A DNA stretch of 64,000 nucleotides from the NCBI GenBank assembly GCA_006739055.1, contig AP019702.1, positions 4,179,388 to 4,243,387 of the forward strand, in the 5' to 3' direction. Both the position numbers and the translations under genes were made by a program. Numbering within the stretch: position 1 is the stretch's first letter; each line of letters starts with the position of its first letter. Below, in pieces: positions 54,438 to 63,068 of the stretch. Origin of the DNA: Allostella vacuolata. Lineage in GTDB: Bacteria; Pseudomonadota; Alphaproteobacteria; ATCC43930; Allostellaceae. Under the pieces are notes generated by a model. It saw only the letters and a program-made list of their open reading frames with translations, ran no database searches and had not been told where the DNA came from.

Positions 54438-55304
54438 ATGAAGCCCAAGCGCCCCTTCCGGGCCGGCCAAACGCCCGGCCGGCAACCCGCTTCCGCGCCG
54501 GCCGACGCGTCGGGAAGCGGCCCGGGACGCCATCCAGGCCGCAATCCGGCCGCAGGTTCCGGCACCGCGGCGGCCGCATGGCTGTGGGGCCACCATGCCG
54601 TCGCGGCCGCGCTCGCCAACCCCGCCCGAGCCTGCAGGCGGCTGCTGCTGGTCGCCGATTCGGGCCAGGGGCTGGCCGAGGCGGCGGCCGCCCTGCCGCC
54701 GGCGCGCCGGCCGCTCGTCGAGTCGGTCGAGCGCGCCGCCCTGGACCGGCTGCTGCCGGCCGGCAGCGTCCACCAGGGCGTGGCCCTGGCCGCCGACCCC
54801 TTGCCCGCGCCGGACCTGGAGGATCTGCTGGCATCCCTGCCGGCCGGCCGGCCGGTGACGCTGGTGCTGCTCGACCAGGTGACGGACCCGCACAATGTGG
54901 GGGCGATCCTGCGCTCGGCCGCGGCCTTCGGCGCAGCCGCCGTCATCCTGCCCGAGCGGCACGCCCCGCCGCTGACCGGAACCCTGGCCAAGGCCGCCTC
55001 CGGGGCGGTGGAAGTGGTGCCGCTGGTCCGGGTCGTCAACCTGGCCCGGGCGATCACCGACCTGCAGGACGAGGGCTTCCTCTGCCTCGGCCTGGCCGAG
55101 GAGGGCGAGGAGGTGCTCGCCGCCGGCCGGCCGGGCGAGCGGGTGGCGATCGCGCTGGGGGCCGAGGGCGACGGGCTGCGCCGGCTGACGCGCGAGCGCT
55201 GCGACCGGCTGGTGCGCCTGCCGACCGCCGGGCCCATCGGCAGCCTCAACGTCTCCAACGCCGCCGCGGTCGCGCTCTTTGCGCTCCGTCCTCTTCCGGG
55301 ATAA
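54438..55304 (+). CDS. rlmB: TrmH/SpoU family rRNA 2'-O-methyltransferase (RlmB-like)
   Basis: A 288-residue SPOUT methyltransferase, likely modifying Gm2251 of 23S rRNA. After a 45-residue low-complexity, basic N-terminus comes the SpoU substrate-binding domain (WLWGHHAVAAALANP) and the knotted catalytic domain with motif 1 DQVTDPHNVGAILRSA (conserved Asn and Arg), motif 2 ALGAEGDGLRRL, and motif 3 GPIGSLNVSNAAAVALF. ATG 54438 is used; GTG 54429 would add three residues. First plus-strand gene after the tRNA cluster. Confidence 0.9.
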   Translation: MKPKRPFRAGQTPGRQPASAPADASGSGPGRHPGRNPAAGSGTAAAAWLWGHHAVAAALANPARACRRLLLVADSGQGLAEAAAALPPARRPLVESVERAALDRLLPAGSVHQGVALAADPLPAPDLEDLLASLPAGRPVTLVLLDQVTDPHNVGAILRSAAAFGAAAVILPERHAPPLTGTLAKAASGAVEVVPLVRVVNLARAITDLQDEGFLCLGLAEEGEEVLAAGRPGERVAIALGAEGDGLRRLTRERCDRLVRLPTAGPIGSLNVSNAAAVALFALRPLPG

Positions 55305-55358
55305 GCGGGCCGCCCCCGGATTGAGGGACGGCGGCGGCGCTGCTACAAGGCGCCCTCC

Positions 55359-56033
55359 ATGACCATCGACATCGCCATCGACCGCGACGCCGGCCTGTTC
55401 TTCGGCACCCCGGTCATCACACTCCGGCCCGAAGGCGCCGCCGAGGCCAACGCGGCGCTGCGCCAGGCGATCCTGGAACGGGCGGCGCGGGAGCCGGGTG
55501 TCGCGCGCAGCAATGCCGGGGGCTGGCAGTCGCGCCCCGACCTCTTGAACTGGGGCGGGCCCGGCGTCGCAGCCTACCGCGGCTGGCTGGAGCAGGCGGT
55601 GCGCGCCGCCCAGCGCCTGCCGGCGCGCCGCGCCGGGGTGGAGGATTTCCGCCTGTCCTTCACCGCCCAGGCCTGGGCCAATGTCAGCCGGGCCGGCCAC
55701 TACAACGAGGTCCACACCCATCCGGGCAACCACTGGGCGGTCGTGTACTACGTCGCCGCCCCACCGCCCGATCCCGCCCGGCCGCTCGGCGGCCGGCTGG
55801 AGCTGCGCGACCCGCGCCCGGCCGCCGCCTTCGCGGCCGCCCCCGGCTTCTCCTTCGGCGCCGCCCTCACCCTGGCGGCGGAGGCGGGCCTGATGGTCCT
55901 CTTCCCGGCGTGGCTGGAACACGCCGTCCACCCCTTCTCCGGTGCCGGCGAGCGCATCTCGATCGCCGCCAACGTCACCATCACCGATTTCGCGCTCGGG
56001 GCAGCCCCCCGACCCGGAGGCACGCCGCCATGA
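55359..56033 (+). CDS. TIGR02466-type putative 2OG-Fe(II) oxygenase
   Basis: A 224-residue protein of a conserved family with a 2-oxoglutarate/Fe(II) oxygenase-type fold. It has SNAGGWQSRPDLL (51-63), AQAWANVSRAGHYNEVHTHP with likely metal His119 and His121, WAVVYYV, and LFPAWLEHAVHPFSG with a late His (188 or 191) and Arg199 in GERISIAANV for 2OG. The substrate is unknown. The stop overlaps the ATG of the next gene (ATGA), so it is coupled to the methyltransferase with the coiled-coil tail. Confidence 0.78.
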   Translation: MTIDIAIDRDAGLFFGTPVITLRPEGAAEANAALRQAILERAAREPGVARSNAGGWQSRPDLLNWGGPGVAAYRGWLEQAVRAAQRLPARRAGVEDFRLSFTAQAWANVSRAGHYNEVHTHPGNHWAVVYYVAAPPPDPARPLGGRLELRDPRPAAAFAAAPGFSFGAALTLAAEAGLMVLFPAWLEHAVHPFSGAGERISIAANVTITDFALGAAPRPGGTPP

Positions 56034-57310
56034 CGCCCCAGGCCCCCGCCACCCGAGACGACCTGATCCGCCGCCGCGACGCGGTCGCGGCCGAGCACGG
56101 CCCCTGGGTCGGCCACAACATCCATCTGGGCCAGGGCGTCTACACGATCGGCGACCGGGTGGTGGGCGCCGAGAACACCGCCAAGCACCTGCTCGATCTG
56201 GTCGGCGCCATCGCCCGCAAGCCGCTCGACCGTCTGCGCATCCTCGATCTCGGCTGCAGCGAGGGGCTCTACGCGATCGAGTTCGGCCTGCACGGGGCCG
56301 AGGTGGTGGGGGTCGAGGGGCGTGCCGCCCCCCTGGCGCGCGCCCGCTTCGCCCAGGAGGCGCTGGGCCTGGACCGGGTCCGCTTCGAGCAGGGCGACGC
56401 CCGCGAGGCGACGGCGGACCGCTTCGGCCGGTTCGACGTGATCCTCAATTGCGGCCTGCTCTACCATCTGGATGCGCCCGACGTGCTGCGGGTGTTCGAG
56501 AACATGGCCGGCATGTGCGACGACCTGGCGATCGTCGAGACCCACTACGCCCAGACGGTGACCGAGCGGTTCGAGTACAAGGGCGAGGAGTATTTCGGCA
56601 TCAGCCGGCGCGAGCACGAGGACGGGGCCGACCCGACCACCCGCGAGAAGCGGGAATGGGCCTCGCTCGACAACGCCTACTCGTTCTGGATGAGCAAGCC
56701 TTCCCTGGTCAACGCGCTCGCCCGCTCGGGCTTCGCCGCCGTCACCGAGTGCCTCTATCCCGCCATCCTGAGCTATGGCGACCGCGAGACCTTCATCGCC
56801 CGCATGGGCGAGCCCCGGGCGCTGCGCGCGGTCCCCCTGCCCGGCATCTTCGAGGACCGCTTCCTGCCGGCGATCGACAGCCGGCGGCCCCTGTCCAGCT
56901 GGGTCGGCCAGGACCATGTCGACAACCCCGCGACCACCCCGCAGTATTTCGACACCACCAGCCGCGACCTGGACGTGATGCGGCGGCGCCTCGACACGGT
57001 CGACCGCCGCTTCGACGCGGTCGACGACCGGCTGGCGGCGGTCGAGGGCGGGGTCCGCGCGCTGGACGGGCGGGTGGCGGCGATCGAGCGGCGGCTGGAC
57101 GAGGCGGTGCCGGAGCTGGCCCGGCTGTCGCACGAGACGGCGCGCGTCGCCGCCTATTCGGAATCGCTGCAGGGGTCCGTCAACGATTGGCTGAAGGGCA
57201 TCTGGACCGCCCTCAACGCCTCCACCGTCGAGCTCGGCCGGGCGCGGGAGGAGATCGAGCGGATCCGCGCCCAGCAGCGCCGCCCCTGGTTCCTGCGGCG
57301 GCCACGCTGA
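56030..57310 (+). CDS. class I SAM methyltransferase with C-terminal coiled coil
   Basis: A 426-residue protein. Residues about 60-175 form a Rossmann methyltransferase: motif I ILDLGCSEGLYAIEFG (71-86), acidic end of strand 2 VVGVEGR, and motif IV-like FDVILNCGLLYHLDAPD. Residues 175-300 are a family-specific extension (YSFWMSKPSLVNAL, CLYPAILSYGDRETF). Residues 312-368 are clean heptads (LDTVDRRFDAVDDRLAAVEG), ending in a second short helix and a basic C-terminus. Substrate unknown; such methyltransferases often sit in glycan or surface-modification loci. Start ATG 56030 within ATGA. Confidence 0.8.
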   Translation: MTPQAPATRDDLIRRRDAVAAEHGPWVGHNIHLGQGVYTIGDRVVGAENTAKHLLDLVGAIARKPLDRLRILDLGCSEGLYAIEFGLHGAEVVGVEGRAAPLARARFAQEALGLDRVRFEQGDAREATADRFGRFDVILNCGLLYHLDAPDVLRVFENMAGMCDDLAIVETHYAQTVTERFEYKGEEYFGISRREHEDGADPTTREKREWASLDNAYSFWMSKPSLVNALARSGFAAVTECLYPAILSYGDRETFIARMGEPRALRAVPLPGIFEDRFLPAIDSRRPLSSWVGQDHVDNPATTPQYFDTTSRDLDVMRRRLDTVDRRFDAVDDRLAAVEGGVRALDGRVAAIERRLDEAVPELARLSHETARVAAYSESLQGSVNDWLKGIWTALNASTVELGRAREEIERIRAQQRRPWFLRRPR

Positions 57311-57323
57311 GCCCTCTCCGGCC

Positions 57324-58229
57324 TCAGACGATATCCAGCATCGCCCCCAGGTAGCGGCGGTGGAGGTGGCGCACCTCCAGGAACGAGGCATTGGCCCGCG
57401 CCGGCTTGTAGACCCGGAAATGGCGCAGCAGGCCGAGGGTCGCGGCACTCTCCAGCGGGCCCACGAAATCGCGGTCGCGGCGCAGGAAGTCCGGCTGGGC
57501 CATCCAGTGCCGCATCTGCGCCCGGCTCAGGAAGAAGCAGCCGGAGTGGGCGTTGGGGACCCGCCCGAACCACATGCGCCGCCCCAGCGCCTCGGCCGAG
57601 ATCCAGGTGCGGTCGCGGCGATCCGGCACGTAGCCGAGCTTGTCGATCGAGGACGGCTCGCCGTCGATGTAGAGGCGCTGCACCGGCCCGTGCTCGAGCG
57701 TCTCGAAGCGGTTCGGCTGCAGCACCGCATCCGGGCCGGCCCAGCCGGCGAACCAGTCGAGCTTGGTGAAGAACATCGGGTCGACGAGCGCGATGTCGTC
57801 CTCGAGGAAGCACAGCCAGTCGTAGTCGGCGACGGCGTCGCGCAGCACGGCGTGGCATTCATAGCCGAGAAAGCGTGGGTTGGCGGCCGTCCGGTGGTGG
57901 CGGAAGGCACCGGCCGGCAGGCCCAGCTCGTCCACCAGATGGTCGCCGCCGGTCGTGCAGACGACGATGTCGACCTCCGTCGCGTCGTCGCCGTTGGCCG
58001 GGACGAACCCGTGGGCCGGCCCATGGACCAGCGCGTGCGGCTGGGCGATGGTGTCGCGCAGGATCGAGATCGCCCCTTCGAGCGCGTTCCGCCGCGCCAT
58101 GCGCGCCCCCGACCGGGTGGAACCATACTTGCCGTCCGGGGACTCCGCGTAGTAATGCGCGATCGTGAATAGAACGCGCCGACGCTCCGGTGCCGGAGGA
58201 AATGGCCTAAAAGGGATCCTCACCGCCAT
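57324..58229 (-). CDS. putative glycosyltransferase-like protein of unknown substrate
   Basis: A 301-residue soluble protein I do not recognise with certainty. It opens RRVLFTIAHYYAESPDGKYG, has VDIVVCTTGGDHLVDELG, and a likely nucleotide-sugar metal motif in YDWLCFLEDDIALVDPMFF, which resembles the DXD region of GT-A enzymes; later AHSGCFFLSRAQMRHW. No membrane segment or signal. It converges with the methyltransferase (13 bp) and is divergent from the GT4 gene. Glycosyl transfer is inferred from the LEDD segment and context only. Confidence 0.55.
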   Translation of the reverse strand: MAVRIPFRPFPPAPERRRVLFTIAHYYAESPDGKYGSTRSGARMARRNALEGAISILRDTIAQPHALVHGPAHGFVPANGDDATEVDIVVCTTGGDHLVDELGLPAGAFRHHRTAANPRFLGYECHAVLRDAVADYDWLCFLEDDIALVDPMFFTKLDWFAGWAGPDAVLQPNRFETLEHGPVQRLYIDGEPSSIDKLGYVPDRRDRTWISAEALGRRMWFGRVPNAHSGCFFLSRAQMRHWMAQPDFLRRDRDFVGPLESAATLGLLRHFRVYKPARANASFLEVRHLHRRYLGAMLDIV

Positions 58230-58337
58230 CCGTCCGCTCCCGTTCCTCGCCCGATACGCCGCCCGGGCCGCATGCCGCGGCCGGCGACCCGGTCCCAGCG
58301 CCGGGGCGTCCCCACCTCATGCCGATCGTGATTGCCG

Positions 58338-59582
58338 ATGCGCATCCTGTTCATCCATCAAAATTGCCCAGCCCAGTTCAAATATCTGGCGCCGCGCCTG
58401 GCTGCCGACCGGGACAATGAGGTCTGGTTCATCACCCGCGAGGGCAAGCCCAACCTCGCCGGCGTGAAGAAGGCGGAATACAAGCTGGCGCGCCAGCCGA
58501 CCGAGAAGATCCACCCCTACGTCAAGCCCTACGAGGAGCAGGTCCTGTACGGCCAGGGGGCGGCGCGCGCGGCGGTCTCGATCAAGGGCAAGGGCTTCGT
58601 CCCGGACGTCATCTACTGTCATCCCGGCTGGGGCGAGGGGCTGTTCATCAAGGACGTGTTCCCCGACAGCAAGCTGCTGAACTACACGGAATTCTACTAC
58701 AACGCGTTCGGGGCCGACGTCCATTTCGAGCCGGGCGCCAAGTTCGACCTGGACCGCGTCTGCCGGATCCGGGCCAAGAACGCCAACAACCTGCTGAGCC
58801 TGGTCGCCTGCGACTGGGCGGTCTCGCCGACCCGCTGGCAGTGGCAGCAGAACCCGCCCGAGCTGCGCTCGAAGATCTCGGTCATCCATGACGGGATCAA
58901 CGCCGAGGTCTGTGCGCCCGTCGACCAGGCGGAGCTGAAGCTGCCGGACGGTCGGGTGCTGCGCAAGGGCGACGAGATCATCACCTATGTCTCGCGCAAC
59001 CTGGAGCCCTATCGCGGCTTTCCGGTCTACATGAAGGTGGTGGAGCGGCTGTGCAAAAGCCGGCCCAACGCGCACTTCGTCATCGTCGGCGGCGACGGGG
59101 TCAGCTACGGGGCCGCCCTGCCCGACAAGAAGACCTACCGCGAGGAGCTGCTGAAGCAGGTCAAGATCGACCCGGAGCGGGTGCATTTCCTGGGTCAGGT
59201 CCCCTACCCCACCTTCCTGAAGGTGCTGCAGGTCTCCAGCTGCCACGTCTACCTGACCTACCCGTTCGTCCTGTCCTGGTCGTTCCTGGAGGCGATGTCG
59301 ACCGGCTGCGTCATCGTCGGCTCGCGCACGCCGCCGGTGCAGGAGGTCGTGGTCGACCGCGAGAACGGGCTGCTGGTGGATTTCTTCGACGACGCCGCGA
59401 TCGCCGCACAGGTGGAGGAGGTGCTGGAGCACCCCGACGGCATGGCGCATATCCGCCGCGCCGCCCGCCAGACGGTGCTCGATTCCTACCAGCTGAAGCA
59501 TTGCATGGCGCGTCACATCGGCCTGCTGCGCGACCTGGCGCACGGCCGGATGCCGCCCGGAGAGAAGCCGCCGGCCGGCTAG
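58338..59582 (+). CDS. glycosyltransferase family 4 protein
   Basis: A 414-residue GT-B glycosyltransferase. It starts MRILFIHQNCPAQFKYLAP (N-terminal Rossmann domain), has CHPGWGEGLFIKDVFP, and the C-terminal donor domain with PHFVIVGGDGVSYG-like VGGDG, and LSWSFLEAMSTGCVIVGSRT with the GT4 Glu followed by PVQEVV and NGLLVDFFD. The donor and acceptor are unknown. ATG 58338 is used; a TTG two codons upstream also exists. 43 bp from the convergent hlyD. Confidence 0.88.
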   Translation: MRILFIHQNCPAQFKYLAPRLAADRDNEVWFITREGKPNLAGVKKAEYKLARQPTEKIHPYVKPYEEQVLYGQGAARAAVSIKGKGFVPDVIYCHPGWGEGLFIKDVFPDSKLLNYTEFYYNAFGADVHFEPGAKFDLDRVCRIRAKNANNLLSLVACDWAVSPTRWQWQQNPPELRSKISVIHDGINAEVCAPVDQAELKLPDGRVLRKGDEIITYVSRNLEPYRGFPVYMKVVERLCKSRPNAHFVIVGGDGVSYGAALPDKKTYREELLKQVKIDPERVHFLGQVPYPTFLKVLQVSSCHVYLTYPFVLSWSFLEAMSTGCVIVGSRTPPVQEVVVDRENGLLVDFFDDAAIAAQVEEVLEHPDGMAHIRRAARQTVLDSYQLKHCMARHIGLLRDLAHGRMPPGEKPPAG

Positions 59583-59589
59583 TCCCGGT

Positions 59590-59619
59590 CCGGGCCGCCC
59601 CTTCCGAGGGGCGGCCCGG
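59590..59619. terminator. bidirectional hairpin between the GT4 gene and hlyD
   Basis: A perfect 12-bp stem CCGGGCCGCCCC/GGGGCGGCCCGG with 6-nt loop TTCCGA, centred in the 43-bp convergent gap. No T run on either side, so it may act as a weak two-way terminator. Confidence 0.6.
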
Positions 59620-59625
59620 GGCGGA

Positions 59626-61038
59626 TCAGTCCTCGCGGAACGCGGTCCGCATCGCCACCAGGAACGGCTCGAAGAAGTATTCGAGCGCGGTGCGCTGGCC
59701 GGTCCAGATCATTGCCTGGGCCGGCATGCCGGGCAGCAGCTGCGACGGCAGCAGGTCGGCCACCTGCAGCGCCTCCACCGACAGCGCGATGCGCGCGTGA
59801 TAGGACGCCACCCCGGTCTGCGGATCGACGATCGCGTCGGCGGAGACCTGGATCACCTTGCCGTCCACCTGCGGGGTCACGCGCTGGTTGAAGGCGGTGA
59901 GCCGGACGCGGGCCGTGGCGCCGACGCGCACCGTGTCGATGTCGTTGGGGTTGACCTTGACCTCGACGATGCGGACGTCGTTGGTGGGGACGATTTCCAT
60001 GATCGTGTCGCCGGGGCGGACGACGGCACCGACGGCGAAATAGCGCAGGTTCACGACCTCGCCCTCGACCGGCGCCAGCACGGCGGTCCGGCGCAGCACG
60101 TCCCGGCCGACGCGCATGCGCTCGGCCGTCTCCAGCATCTGCGCCTCGGTCTCGCGCAGTTCCTGGGTTACGGTGCGCTGCACCTCGGTGTTGATGTTGA
60201 GGATCTGCAGCTCGGCCTCGCCGATCACCTGCTTGACGCGGGCGATGTTGGCGACGAGGTCGCCGCGCTGGCCTTCCAGCTCCGACCGGGCCCGCTGCAG
60301 GGCGAGCAGCCGCGGCTTCAGGGCGTTGCCGGTGGCGAGCAGCCGCTCGACCGTCGCCACTTCCTCGTTGATCAGGCGGATCTGGTCGGCCCGCGCGCGC
60401 TGCTGCGCCTCGAAGCCGCCGATCTGCTCGCGCGACTGGACGATCCGCTGGCGCAGGATGCTCTCCTGCCCCTTGCTGGAGGCCAGGCGCGCCTTGAACA
60501 CGTTCATCTGCGAACGCAGGATGTCCTGGATTTCCGGGTCGTCCGCGGCGGCCTTCACCAGTTCGGCCGGGAACTCGACGGTATCCTTGCGGTCGCGCTC
60601 GGCCAGCAGCCGTGCCTCGGCGGCCTGCAGGCCGACATATCGCCTCTCATTGATCTGCAGGTTGGCGCGCGGCTGGGTGTCGTCCAGCAGCAGCAGTTCG
60701 TCGCCGGGCTTCACCAGGTCGCCGTCCCGTACCTTGATCTCCCGGATGATGCCGCCTTCGAGGTGCTGGACGGCCTGCCGGTTGATGTAGACGCCGACCG
60801 TGCCGGGTGCCACCGACGCGCTGTCCAGCTGGGCCACCGCGGCCCAGCCGACGACCCCGCCGAAGAAGAGGAGGATGGTGACCATGCCGACCATGGTCCA
60901 GCGCCGGATCGAGCGGGTGATCGCCTCGACGCTATAGAGGTCCTGGTCCTCCTTCGTCTCCGCCGACCGGGCGAGCGGATCGGTCAGGGCCCCGGCCTGC
61001 GGCTTGGCCAGCAGCTCGCCTTCGGTGACCCGGCTCAT
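59626..61038 (-). CDS. HlyD family type I secretion periplasmic adaptor
   Basis: A 470-residue membrane-fusion protein (PrtE/HlyD type) linking the inner-membrane ABC exporter to an outer-membrane TolC. One N-terminal helix (about 50-72, VGMVTILLFFGGVVGWAAVA), a lipoyl half-motif QHLEGGIIREIKVRDGDLVK, long coiled-coil arms (about 130-290), and the second half RTAVLAPVEGEVVNLRYFAV with the beta-barrel and C-terminal LPGMPAQAMI. The start ATG overlaps the ATPase stop (ATGA). Confidence 0.93.
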   Translation of the reverse strand: MSRVTEGELLAKPQAGALTDPLARSAETKEDQDLYSVEAITRSIRRWTMVGMVTILLFFGGVVGWAAVAQLDSASVAPGTVGVYINRQAVQHLEGGIIREIKVRDGDLVKPGDELLLLDDTQPRANLQINERRYVGLQAAEARLLAERDRKDTVEFPAELVKAAADDPEIQDILRSQMNVFKARLASSKGQESILRQRIVQSREQIGGFEAQQRARADQIRLINEEVATVERLLATGNALKPRLLALQRARSELEGQRGDLVANIARVKQVIGEAELQILNINTEVQRTVTQELRETEAQMLETAERMRVGRDVLRRTAVLAPVEGEVVNLRYFAVGAVVRPGDTIMEIVPTNDVRIVEVKVNPNDIDTVRVGATARVRLTAFNQRVTPQVDGKVIQVSADAIVDPQTGVASYHARIALSVEALQVADLLPSQLLPGMPAQAMIWTGQRTALEYFFEPFLVAMRTAFRED

Positions 61039-62843
61039 GGCGCGGCTCCCTCCGGTGCGGGCGGTCGTCGCGGCGGCCCGCCTGGCGCCCCGCCGGCCGC
61101 CACCTGCACCGCCGGGCCGGCGCCGCCCTGCCCCGCCACCACGCGCGGCCGCTGCCCGCCGGGGGGCGACAGGCGGGCCATGACCTCGGCCGGGGGCCCG
61201 AACAGCTCCACCTGGCCGTCGCGCATGAACAGCATCTTGTCGACGTTGGAGAGGATGCTCGGGCGGTGGGCGATGACGATCACGGTGGTGCCGAGCTCCT
61301 TGCAGCGGACCAGCGCCTGGCGCAGCGCCGCCTCGCCTTCGGTGTCGAGATTGGCGTTGGGTTCGTCCAGCACCAGCATCTTGGGGTGGCCGAACAGGGC
61401 CCGGGCCAGGCCGATGCGCTGCCGCTGGCCGCCGGACAGGATGTAGCTGTTGGTGCCGATCCGGGTGTCGTAGCCGTTGGGCAGCTGCAGGATCAGGTCG
61501 TGCACGCCCGCCATCTGGGCGGCGGCGACGATGTCGGCCGGGTTCGCTTCCTGGAAGCGGGAGATGTTCTCGCGGATGGTCGCGTTGAACAGCTCCACGT
61601 CCTGCGGCAGGTAGCCGATGTACTGGCCCAGATCCTCCGGGTCCCACTGCGCGACGTCGGCGCCGTCGAGGCGCACGGTGCCGCTGATCGGCTGCCAGAC
61701 GCCGACGATGCACTTGACGAGCGTCGACTTGCCGGAGCCGCTCGGCCCGACGATGCCCAGCGCCTCGCCCGCCTCGATCGCGAAGCTGACGCCCTTCAGG
61801 ATCGCGGGCGCGAGGTTGCCGCCGACGCGGTGGCGATAGACCAGGCGATCGACCGAGAGGCGGCCCTTGGGCGCCGGCAGCGCCATCGCCTGCACGTCGA
61901 GCCGCGGCAGGTCCTTCATCATCGCGTCGAGCCGGCGGGCGGCGGTCATGAAGGCGACGACGGCGCGCCAGGTGCCGATGGCGGCATCGACCGGGGCCAG
62001 CGCGCGGGCCATCAGGATGTTGGCGACGACGAAGGCGCCGGGGCTGATCGAGTGGCTCACCACCTGGTAGGCGCCGACCGCGGTGACCGCGATCTGCACC
62101 AGCAGGCGGACGGTGCGCGAGGTGGTACCGACGAAGCTGCTGATCTTGTTCGAGCGGCTGTTGGAGGACAGGACGACGGTCTGCATCTTGCGCCACTGGC
62201 GCACGACGCCCTTCATCATGCCCATCGACTCGATGGCCTCGGCGTTCTTGACCATCGCCTCGGCCTCCTGGCTCGCCAGGATGCTGGCCGCGTTGTACAT
62301 GCGCAGCGGCCGGCGGGAGAGCACCTCGTTGGCGATCGCGAAGCAGACCATGACCAGCGAGCCGCCGAGCGCGACATAGCCGAGCAGCGGGTCGAAGACC
62401 CAGATGATGAACAGGTAGAGCGGGACCCAGGGGGTGTCGAACAGGTTGGGCAGTTCGCCGCCGGCCAGGAAGTTGCGCACCGCCGCCAGGTCGCGCAACC
62501 CCTGCGCGTCGCGCGCGCCATTGTTGAGCAGGCCGTTGCGAATCGACAGGCGCAGCAGGTCCTCGCCCAGCAGCGCGTCGATCTTGTTGCTCATCTCGTT
62601 GGTGACGCGGGTGCGCACGAAATACAGGACGCCCATGATGAGCATCGAGAAGACCGCGATCACCGTCAGCAGCAGAAGGGTCGACATGCTGCCGCTGGCG
62701 AAGACGCGGTTGAACATCTGCAGCGTATAGAGCGGCAGGACCAGCATCAGCATGTTGATGAAGAAGGTGATCACCCCGATGGTGATCAATTCCGGCCGGC
62801 ATGCGCGCAGAAGGGCCCGCACGGAATTCAGCTTTTCAGTCAT
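61035..62843 (-). CDS. type I secretion system permease/ATPase
   Basis: A 602-residue ABC exporter of the PrtD/AprD type. Six membrane helices (residues about 20-300) precede the nucleotide-binding domain: Walker A GPSGSGKST (366-374), signature LSGGQRQRIGLARAL (469-), Walker B MLVLDEPNANLD, H-loop His526. No N-terminal peptidase or CLD domain. The last about 42 residues are a Gly/Pro/Ala-rich tail not usual for the family. Its substrate gene is not in the window and no TolC is present. Confidence 0.92.
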   Translation of the reverse strand: MTEKLNSVRALLRACRPELITIGVITFFINMLMLVLPLYTLQMFNRVFASGSMSTLLLLTVIAVFSMLIMGVLYFVRTRVTNEMSNKIDALLGEDLLRLSIRNGLLNNGARDAQGLRDLAAVRNFLAGGELPNLFDTPWVPLYLFIIWVFDPLLGYVALGGSLVMVCFAIANEVLSRRPLRMYNAASILASQEAEAMVKNAEAIESMGMMKGVVRQWRKMQTVVLSSNSRSNKISSFVGTTSRTVRLLVQIAVTAVGAYQVVSHSISPGAFVVANILMARALAPVDAAIGTWRAVVAFMTAARRLDAMMKDLPRLDVQAMALPAPKGRLSVDRLVYRHRVGGNLAPAILKGVSFAIEAGEALGIVGPSGSGKSTLVKCIVGVWQPISGTVRLDGADVAQWDPEDLGQYIGYLPQDVELFNATIRENISRFQEANPADIVAAAQMAGVHDLILQLPNGYDTRIGTNSYILSGGQRQRIGLARALFGHPKMLVLDEPNANLDTEGEAALRQALVRCKELGTTVIVIAHRPSILSNVDKMLFMRDGQVELFGPPAEVMARLSPPGGQRPRVVAGQGGAGPAVQVAAGGAPGGPPRRPPAPEGAAP

Positions 62844-63068
62844 TCGACCTTCTATCTGTCAGGCTGCCCGCCCCGGCGATCGCGCTGCATATCACAGCGC
62901 CGGCTCTCAGCCTATCGTCGGCCCACAGGCCACGGCGGTTCAATGACGGCCGTCACTCAATACGTGGTCTTTGCCATCCCTGCCGTTCCATGGCAAGTGC
63001 TCACGGGCTGCGGCGAAATCGACTTGACGTCCGCGCCCGCCCGTGGCGTGCCGTTCGACGGAGTATCC

